From contig JAZDOS010000029.1 in NCBI GenBank assembly GCA_043798375.1, forward strand, positions 1 to 64,000: a stretch of DNA of 64,000 bases, read 5' to 3'. Both the position numbers and the translations under genes were made by a program. Each line of letters begins with the position of its first letter. Positions within the stretch are counted from its first letter, which is position 1. The stretch is from JAPLMI01 sp043798375. GTDB taxonomy: Bacteria > Omnitrophota > Gorgyraeia > 2-01-FULL-45-10. Positions 58,740 to 64,000 of the stretch are shown here, in pieces. Below the pieces are notes generated by a model that searched no databases, was not told the DNA's origin, and saw only the letters and a list, made by a program, of their open reading frames with translations.

Positions 58740-59340
58740 GATATTAAGCGGGCTTACGCTTTTTTTCTACACTCTGGTATTTTTGGCGATGGGCGCGATC
58801 TTTATCGCGGTATCGCTCAACCTGATAACCCAGGAGGCCCTGACCGACACGATCAGCACCCTTTACGCGGCGACGAACATAAGGCTGATCCTGGGCCTGA
58901 CGGGGATACTTCTTATCTTCATAAGCCTGATGGTCGTCCAGTTTACTATGAGTAAGCTCCAGAGGGAAAAAACGATAGCCTTTGAGAACCCGGACGGACA
59001 GGTCACCATTTCGCTGTCGGCGATCGAGGATTTTATAAAGAGGGCGCTCAAGCAATTACCGGAAGTAAAAGAGTTAAAGCCCAGCGTAAAGGCAAACAAG
59101 AAGGGCATCACTATCATAAACAGGGTTACGCTATTTTCGGATATACACATACCCGAGATAACGGAGAAGATACAGAATATCGTCAAGACACGCGTTCAGG
59201 ACATGCTCGGCGTTGAGGAGCCGATCAGCATCAGGGTCCACGTAGTAAAGATAGCGCACAAGGAAGAGGCGCCCAAAGAAATAAAGAAAGAGGATAAGAC
59301 CCCGCCGTTCAGGGGAAGTATCGAATACGGAAATTATTAG
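58735..59340 (+). CDS. amaP: Alkaline shock response membrane anchor protein AmaP
   Basis: 201 residues. Two N-terminal membrane helices (FFYTLVFLAMGAIFIAVSL; LILGLTGILLIFISLMVV) and a cytoplasmic Asp23-like domain (AIEDFIKRALKQLPEVKEL; HIPEITEKIQNIVKTRVQDM). Anchors Asp23 to the membrane in Gram-positive bacteria. Start and ribosome binding site are supplied by the palindromic element. Confidence 0.92.
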   Translation: MKILSGLTLFFYTLVFLAMGAIFIAVSLNLITQEALTDTISTLYAATNIRLILGLTGILLIFISLMVVQFTMSKLQREKTIAFENPDGQVTISLSAIEDFIKRALKQLPEVKELKPSVKANKKGITIINRVTLFSDIHIPEITEKIQNIVKTRVQDMLGVEEPISIRVHVVKIAHKEEAPKEIKKEDKTPPFRGSIEYGNY

Positions 59341-59359
59341 CGTTCCGTTTTACGGTTGC

Positions 59360-59416
59360 GGTTGCGCAGCTCGTAACGTATAACGTTATACGTAAAACGT
59401 AACGAGCAGCGCAACC
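59360..59416. repeat. 57-bp GGTTGCGC palindrome, copy 2
   Basis: Differs from 25612-25668 by one base in the shared 57 (GCGCAGCTCG for GCGCAACTCG); the flanks TTACGGTT upstream and ATAGACGAAA downstream are also shared. Lies between amaP and the phosphofructokinase gene. Confidence 0.88.
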
Positions 59417-59453
59417 GATAGACGAAAGACGAAAATCAGAAGGAGCAGCCAAG

Positions 59454-60488
59454 ATGAAACGAATCGGCATATTGACGGGCGGAGGTGATTGCCCGGGCTT
59501 GAATGCGGTAATAAGGGCGGTTGTGAGGAAGGCGGTCCAGAACAATGTCGAGGTGGTCGGAATAAAGAACGGCTGGAAGGGGCTCGTCGATTGCGACACC
59601 GTAAGCTTGAGCATAGATTCAGTCTCGGGAATAATAACGAAGGGCGGAACGATCCTCGGGACTTCAAGGACAAATCCTTACAAAAAGGCCGACGATCTTA
59701 AGAAGGTTTTCGAAAATTATAAAGACCTTGAGCTGGACGCGTTAATAGCGGTGGGCGGGGAAGATACCCTCGGCGTCGCGAACAAACTTATGAAGGAAAA
59801 GAAGGGTATCAATGTAGTCGGTGTTCCAAAGACGATAGATAACGACCTCAACGCGACGGATTTCACGTTCGGATTTGACACGGCTATAAATATAGCCACC
59901 GAGGCGCTCGACAGGCTCCATACCACAGCGGAAAGCCATCACAGGATAATGGTTGTCGAAGTCATGGGCCGCCATGCCGGATGGATAGCGATCTATTCGG
60001 GGCTGGCTTCGGGCTCGGATGTTATACTGATCCCGGAGGTAAAGATAGACCTGGACGAAGTCTGTGAAATACTGAAGAAGCGCCATGCCAGGGGGAAGAG
60101 CTTTTCTATCGTCGTGGTCGCCGAGGGCGCCGAATTCAAGGCCGGGCAGGTCGTCACCAAAGAAGAGAAGCTGGACGCTTTCGGCCACGTAAGGCTCGGC
60201 GGAATAGGCGAGATACTCGCGACCGAGATCGAGAAGCGGACGAAGTTCGAAACGCGCGTAACGGTCCTCGGCCATATCCAGAGAGGCGGCACGCCTACGG
60301 CGTTCGACAGGGTCCTCGGGACGAGATTCGGCGTTAAGGCGATGGAACTTATCATGAATAAGAAGTTCGGCCATATGGCGAGCCTCCGGGGAACGGAGAT
60401 TGTAGATGTGCCTATCGAGGATGCGGTGGGCACGCTTAAGACTGTAGACATAAAGTTTTACGAGCTGGCCAAAACATTTTTCGGATAA
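59454..60488 (+). CDS. pfkA: 6-phosphofructokinase, predicted PPi-dependent
   Basis: Phosphorylates fructose 6-phosphate. 344 residues. GGGDCPGLNAVIR start; the phosphoryl-donor site reads GGEDTLGVA (Asp at the position 104 equivalent) and PKTIDNDLNA (Lys at 124 equivalent). Asp plus Lys is the pattern of pyrophosphate-using enzymes, while ATP enzymes have Gly at 104. Inference from these residues only. GGAGC precedes ATG. Confidence 0.93.
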   Translation: MKRIGILTGGGDCPGLNAVIRAVVRKAVQNNVEVVGIKNGWKGLVDCDTVSLSIDSVSGIITKGGTILGTSRTNPYKKADDLKKVFENYKDLELDALIAVGGEDTLGVANKLMKEKKGINVVGVPKTIDNDLNATDFTFGFDTAINIATEALDRLHTTAESHHRIMVVEVMGRHAGWIAIYSGLASGSDVILIPEVKIDLDEVCEILKKRHARGKSFSIVVVAEGAEFKAGQVVTKEEKLDAFGHVRLGGIGEILATEIEKRTKFETRVTVLGHIQRGGTPTAFDRVLGTRFGVKAMELIMNKKFGHMASLRGTEIVDVPIEDAVGTLKTVDIKFYELAKTFFG

Positions 60489-60492
60489 AATT

Positions 60493-61062
60493 ATGAAAAA
60501 CCTGATAAAAAAAAGGATAGCGGAGAGCATCAAGGTAAAAGAGTCTCTGTGCAAGGCCGAACTCGACAGTATCGAGACGGCCGCCCGGACAATTGTAAAA
60601 TCCCTGAAGGCAGGCGGAAAATTGCTCGTCTTCGGAAACGGCGGCAGCGCGGCTGATTCCCAGCACATAGCGGCGGAGCTGGTCGGGAGGTTCAAAAAAG
60701 AGAGGCGGGCATTGCCTGCGATTGCCCTGACAGCAAACACATCGACCATAACCGCTATCGCGAACGATTACGGTTATGACGTCACATTTTCACGGCAGAT
60801 CGAGGCGCTCGGCAAGCCCGGCGATGTCGCGCTCGGGATTTCTACGAGCGGAAATTCCAAAAACGTTATAGAGGCCGTTAAGAAGGCAAAGAATATCGGC
60901 ATGAAGACGGTTTCACTTTCCGGCTGTGGCGGCGGAAAATTGAAGGGCGAGTGTGAAATATCGATTGCGATAGACTCGAAGGATACGCCCAGGATCCAGG
61001 AATCGCACATATTGATAGGGCACATTCTGTGCGAGCTGATAGAAGAGGAATTTACTAAATGA
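60493..61062 (+). CDS. gmhA: Sedoheptulose 7-phosphate isomerase
   Basis: First step of ADP-heptose synthesis for lipopolysaccharide core. 189 residues, SIS fold: FGNGGSAADSQHIAAELVGR near 53; GISTSGNSKNVIEAV; the C-terminal His in IQESHILIGHILCE. Followed by rfaE2 of the same pathway, overlapping by four bases. Confidence 0.94.
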   Translation: MKNLIKKRIAESIKVKESLCKAELDSIETAARTIVKSLKAGGKLLVFGNGGSAADSQHIAAELVGRFKKERRALPAIALTANTSTITAIANDYGYDVTFSRQIEALGKPGDVALGISTSGNSKNVIEAVKKAKNIGMKTVSLSGCGGGKLKGECEISIAIDSKDTPRIQESHILIGHILCELIEEEFTK

Positions 61063-61559
61063 AGGGCGCGGGACACAGGGTTCAGGGTTCGGTAAAAAAG
61101 ATAAAAAAAGCGGCCGATCTTGCTAAAACATTGAGGCGGCTGAAAGCGGCCGGTAAAAAGATAGTCTTTACGAACGGGTGTTTCGACCTCCTCCACGTAG
61201 GACATGTCACATACCTTGAAAAGGCGAGGAATCTCGGGGATCTCCTCATTGTGGGGCTGAACAGCGACCGCTCGGTGCGGGAAATCAAGGGGCCCGGCCG
61301 GCCTATAAACAGCCAGATGGACAGGGCAAAGGTATTGGCAGGCCTGTCTTTTATTGATTACATCACCATATTTGAGGAAGAGACGCCCGAGGAATTGATA
61401 AGATCGCTCGAACCGGCCATTCTTGTAAAGGGCGGGGACTGGAACTCAAACGATATTGTCGGAGGAAATTTTGTCAGATCGATCGGAGGAAAGGTCATCA
61501 CAATACCTTTCCTCAACGGATACTCAACGACGTCGGTAATAAATAGAATGAAACGGTGA
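61059..61559 (+). CDS. rfaE2: Heptose 1-phosphate adenylyltransferase (RfaE domain II)
   Basis: Makes ADP-heptose. 166 residues; nucleotidyltransferase motif NGCFDLLHVGH near 41 and KGGDW plus YSTTSVINRM toward the end. The N-terminal GAGHRVQGSV is encoded by a GGTTCAGG repeat. Kinase domain (RfaE1) not in the window. Overlaps gmhA and thiD2. Confidence 0.94.
   Translation: MKGAGHRVQGSVKKIKKAADLAKTLRRLKAAGKKIVFTNGCFDLLHVGHVTYLEKARNLGDLLIVGLNSDRSVREIKGPGRPINSQMDRAKVLAGLSFIDYITIFEEETPEELIRSLEPAILVKGGDWNSNDIVGGNFVRSIGGKVITIPFLNGYSTTSVINRMKR
61070..61090. repeat. GGTTCAGG-type short repeat at the rfaE2 start
   Basis: GGGACACAGGGTTCAGGG plus TTC, in the first codons of rfaE2; same reading frame (R-V-Q-G-S) as the copy in rplQ at 16510-16540. 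Confidence 0.7.
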
Positions 61560-61987
61560 ATTCAAGCCCTTCTAAAAAAATTTTTCGGATAATCGACGCG
61601 AACCTTAACCGGTCGAGGGAGGGGTTAAGGGTTTGCGAAGAGATAACCAGGTTTGCGCTCAATTCCCCGGGCCTTACGAAAAAATTAAAATCCGTAAGGC
61701 ACTCCGTAACGAGCATAGCCAAACCTTACCTGTTAAAATCCAAAGGCGCGGTTGTTTCGCGGGACAGCGTTGGCGATGTAGGACGTTTCTCGAGATCCAG
61801 AAGCGAGATGCGAAGGCGCGGCACAGCCGATATATTCTCGGCGAATATCGAGCGTGTCAAAGAATCTTTAAGGGTATTGGAAGAATTCTTCAAACTTATC
61901 GACAGGAAGTCCTCGGCCGGATTTACCCGCCTGAGGTTCAGGGTATACGAAATAGAGAGAAAGGCCGTAAAGCAAATTTTAAAATGA
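61556..61987 (+). CDS. ThiD2-like protein
   Basis: 143 residues matching the ThiD2 domain (FRIIDANLNRSREGLRVCEE; ERVKESLRVLEEFFKLID), reported as a hydroxymethylpyrimidine phosphate kinase and usually fused to ThiE. Here it stands alone, overlapping thiC by four bases, which supports a pyrimidine-branch role in thiamine synthesis. GTG start overlaps rfaE2. Confidence 0.82.
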   Translation: MNSSPSKKIFRIIDANLNRSREGLRVCEEITRFALNSPGLTKKLKSVRHSVTSIAKPYLLKSKGAVVSRDSVGDVGRFSRSRSEMRRRGTADIFSANIERVKESLRVLEEFFKLIDRKSSAGFTRLRFRVYEIERKAVKQILK

Positions 61988-63324
61988 ATTTAATCGAAAA
62001 AGCAAGAACCGATAAAATATCTAAAGAAGCCGAAATAGTGGCAAAGGATGAGTCAAAAGAACCTTCCTTTATCCTCGCAGGTATCGCGAGCGGCAGGATC
62101 GTAATCCCTAAAAACATCAATCGCAAACTCCGGAAGCCCTGCGGCATAGGCGAAGGCTTAAAGACGAAGATAAACACGAACGTCGGCACCTCCGGGGACT
62201 CCTCCGGTATCGCCGAAGAGGCCGAGAAGACGCGAATCGCCGTAGATCTCGGCTCAGACGCCATAATGGACCTTTCGACAGGCCCCGGCATCAGCGAGAC
62301 AAGGCGCAAGATCCTCGAAGTGTCAAGTGTTCCCGTCGGCACCGTTCCCATATACGAGATCGTGATAACCGGCGTCGAAAAATTCGGCTCAGTGAAAAAA
62401 ATACCCGTTTCCTTCATGTTCGACGTCCTGGAAGAGCAGGCCGCGGACGGAGTCGATTTCTTCACCATACATGCGGGCGTAACGAGGAATGCCGTTCATA
62501 TGCTTGCCAAGAAAAGCCGGGTTCTCGATATCGTAAGCCGGGGCGGCGCGCTGATAGCGGAATGGATGGCGGGCAATAACAGGGAAAACCCGTTTTACGA
62601 AAAATTCGATCGCGTCCTCGATATAGCGAAGAGATACGACATAACTTTAAGCCTGGGTGACGGTTTGAGGCCGGGTTCGGTCGCTGACGCCACAGACTCA
62701 CCCCAAATATCGGAGCTGATTACGCTCGGAGAACTCCAGAATATCTCGCTAAAAGAAGGCGTCCAGGTGATGATAGAAGGGCCCGGGCACGTTCCGATAA
62801 ACGAGATCGAGGCAAATGTGCTCTTAGAGAAGGCGATATGCAACCGCGCGCCCTTCTACGTTCTCGGCCCGCTTGTGACAGACGTTGCGCCGGGATACGA
62901 CCATATAACAGCCGCGATCGGCGGCGCGCTTGCGGCAAGTAAGGGCGCTGACTTCCTGTGCTATGTAACGCCGTCCGAACACCTGAGACTGCCGACATTG
63001 GAAGACGTCAGGGAAGGCGTCATCGCAAGCCTGATCGCCGCTCACGCAGGCGATATCGCGAAGGGCGTAAAAGGCGCAATCGACTGGGATATCGCTATCT
63101 CGAAGGCGAGAAGGGCAAGGGACTGGGAGAAGCAGTTCAAGCTGGCTCTGGATAAGGAGAAGCCGAGGATATATCGCAAGACGTCAAAGCCCGGCGCGAA
63201 AGACGTCTGCACCATGTGCGGCAAGTACTGTTCTATCAAGGTTTCAGAGAAGTGCCTTAAGGGACTGTCCCCAACGCCCAGAGCTACTAATCGTAGGGGA
63301 CTGTCCCATAAGGTCGCTCATTAA
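61984..63324 (+). CDS. thiC: Phosphomethylpyrimidine synthase
   Basis: Converts aminoimidazole ribotide to HMP-phosphate by radical SAM chemistry. 446 residues. LSTGPGISETRRKIL, MIEGPGHVPINEIE, and the C-terminal cluster motif C-x2-C-x4-C (CTMCGKYCSIK). Start ATG 61984 overlaps thiD2; a longer upstream frame is not homologous. The last 21 residues (GLSPTPRATNRRGLSHKVAH) come from a GGGACTGTCCC repeat. No TPP riboswitch is seen upstream of thiD2 or thiC. Confidence 0.95.
   Translation: MNLIEKARTDKISKEAEIVAKDESKEPSFILAGIASGRIVIPKNINRKLRKPCGIGEGLKTKINTNVGTSGDSSGIAEEAEKTRIAVDLGSDAIMDLSTGPGISETRRKILEVSSVPVGTVPIYEIVITGVEKFGSVKKIPVSFMFDVLEEQAADGVDFFTIHAGVTRNAVHMLAKKSRVLDIVSRGGALIAEWMAGNNRENPFYEKFDRVLDIAKRYDITLSLGDGLRPGSVADATDSPQISELITLGELQNISLKEGVQVMIEGPGHVPINEIEANVLLEKAICNRAPFYVLGPLVTDVAPGYDHITAAIGGALAASKGADFLCYVTPSEHLRLPTLEDVREGVIASLIAAHAGDIAKGVKGAIDWDIAISKARRARDWEKQFKLALDKEKPRIYRKTSKPGAKDVCTMCGKYCSIKVSEKCLKGLSPTPRATNRRGLSHKVAH
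63261..63307. repeat. Paired GGGACTGTCCC palindromes
   Basis: Two exact copies of the 11-bp palindrome GGGACTGTCCC (63261-63271 and 63297-63307), 25 bases apart, within the last codons of thiC. Confidence 0.85.
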
Positions 63325-63443
63325 AATTTTTCGATACAGCAGTAAAATGTGCTGTGTCGAGTGGTTCGCCACATCACATTCCGAAGAGCGATAAATTTCA
63401 CAGGAGGCTGTATTAAAATAGGGCGTCTATAAGAGACTCGAGC

Positions 63444-64000
63444 ATGGAAAAGAAATGGTATCAAAAAACTGCTATACAAGTAGCCATTATAAGCGGGATT
63501 TTTATATTGATAGCTGCGATCGTACCATTATTTCTAACAAGCAATAAGATTGACACTAGGAAGGATGCTTCGACTTTCCCGGTAAAAAGTGATAATAATA
63601 AAATTGTATCTGCTAAACAGACAGGTAATGGTAACACCATCATTCAAACGAATGATAATTCTATGGTCAATCTAACTATGCAAAAAACGCAATATGCCAA
63701 TGTTGAAGTATTAAGAAAGCTTAAACCACTTGAGACCGGTAAAGATGTTAGTGAGCTACCAAGCGGCATTTATGGATTTTCAGTTGCAAGGGCTATTGTT
63801 TATGGTGCACGATATCCTGGTGACAAATACCTTACGTTATCTAATAAAAAATATGGTAGTTTTTTCGAAATTCAAAAAGTAAAGAATGAATGTTTCGTAA
63901 TAGGCTATATTGGGGATGAAGCCTATGCTAATATTGGTAAAGTTAAGACAGCAAATAGCGTAGAGTTAACTCTGTCTCCCAGTCCATGGGGCTCCATAAA
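63444..64000 (+). CDS. Uncharacterised membrane-anchored protein (3' end outside window)
   Basis: Open to the window end, 185 codons seen. One N-terminal membrane helix (VAIISGIFILIAAIVPLFL), then a polar, Asn/Thr-rich region and a possibly folded part (VEVLRKLKPLETGKDVSELP; YGARYPGDKYLTLSNKKYGS). No family recognised. Base composition is much more AT-rich than the neighbouring genes, and the start lacks a good ribosome binding site. The gap 63325-63443 holds a hairpin (ACAGCAGTAAAATGTGCTGT). Confidence 0.7.
   Translation, partial: MEKKWYQKTAIQVAIISGIFILIAAIVPLFLTSNKIDTRKDASTFPVKSDNNKIVSAKQTGNGNTIIQTNDNSMVNLTMQKTQYANVEVLRKLKPLETGKDVSELPSGIYGFSVARAIVYGARYPGDKYLTLSNKKYGSFFEIQKVKNECFVIGYIGDEAYANIGKVKTANSVELTLSPSPWGSI

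Noticed and set aside
59742..60749. Long minus-strand open frame (335 codons) opposite pfkA and gmhA
   Set aside because: It is the shadow of strongly conserved plus-strand genes and shows no family features; open antisense frames are common opposite GC-rich codons.
61633..61983. Upstream extension of the thiC frame
   Set aside because: It overlaps thiD2 in another frame and encodes no thiC-like residues; ATG 61984 overlaps the thiD2 stop in a typical coupled arrangement.

Overview
This window looks like a chromosomal segment of a Gram-negative, didermic bacterium of the PVC/Omnitrophota kind. The assignment is an inference. It rests on an outer-membrane receptor, heptose and lipid A-type enzymes, an EF-P without a loop lysine, an spc operon without rpmD, and very dense short palindromic repeats at gene junctions. 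Nearly all genes are on the + strand and tightly packed; only plsC (41863-42579) is reversed.

Layout. 1-16732: the end of tuf, then one uninterrupted S10-spc-alpha ribosomal superoperon from rpsJ to rplQ, including secY, adk, map, infA and rpoA, closed by a terminator. 16886-17431: a lone ORF6N-domain gene. 17619-25932: an aminotransferase, aconitase-family LeuC/LeuD-like subunits, an isocitrate-type dehydrogenase, malate dehydrogenase, dihydrolipoyl dehydrogenase, lipB, lipA and a free lipoyl domain; together these read as a central-carbon and lipoate block. 25993-29842: envelope lipid and glycosyl transferases, pcm and cobO. 29861-32398: promoter, cobalamin riboswitch, terminator and a TonB-dependent receptor. 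32505-33078: a toxin-antitoxin pair with its own promoter and operator. 33147-41866: an exported Hsp20, efp, a flavoprotein, maf, two aldolases, an exonuclease-WYL fusion, an ACT protein and glycogen phosphorylase. 42681-47241: poorly characterised genes with duplications and gene remnants. 47336-54902: rpsU, an M16 peptidase, Memo-like, patatin and RmuC proteins and a membrane protein. 54904-59340: Trm112, aroQ, a Xaa-Pro peptidase, accB, accC, a short Asp23 protein and AmaP. 59454-63324: phosphofructokinase, gmhA, rfaE2, thiD2 and thiC. 63444-64000: an AT-rich partial gene.

The most striking signal is not a protein. Six palindromic elements (46-160 bp; ends YCCCGTTAGA... or CCCCGCCC...) are each flanked by a 4-bp direct repeat TGAA or TGAG. 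Five sit exactly on a start codon (rplW, rplQ, aminotransferase, glycosyltransferase, amaP) and the sixth on the rpsH stop codon. Removing an element plus one flanking copy restores an ordinary ATG gene start each time. In place, the last base of the element rebuilds an ATG or GTG start, three copies bring an AGGAGG ribosome binding site, and the left end creates a new upstream leader ORF, usually starting M-N-P-V-R or M-S-P-V-R. At least six further short palindrome families occupy other junctions; several are translated as tails of L22, L17, LipA, ThiC, an aminotransferase and an AsmA-like protein, or as the N-terminus of RfaE2. No transposase is visible in the window.
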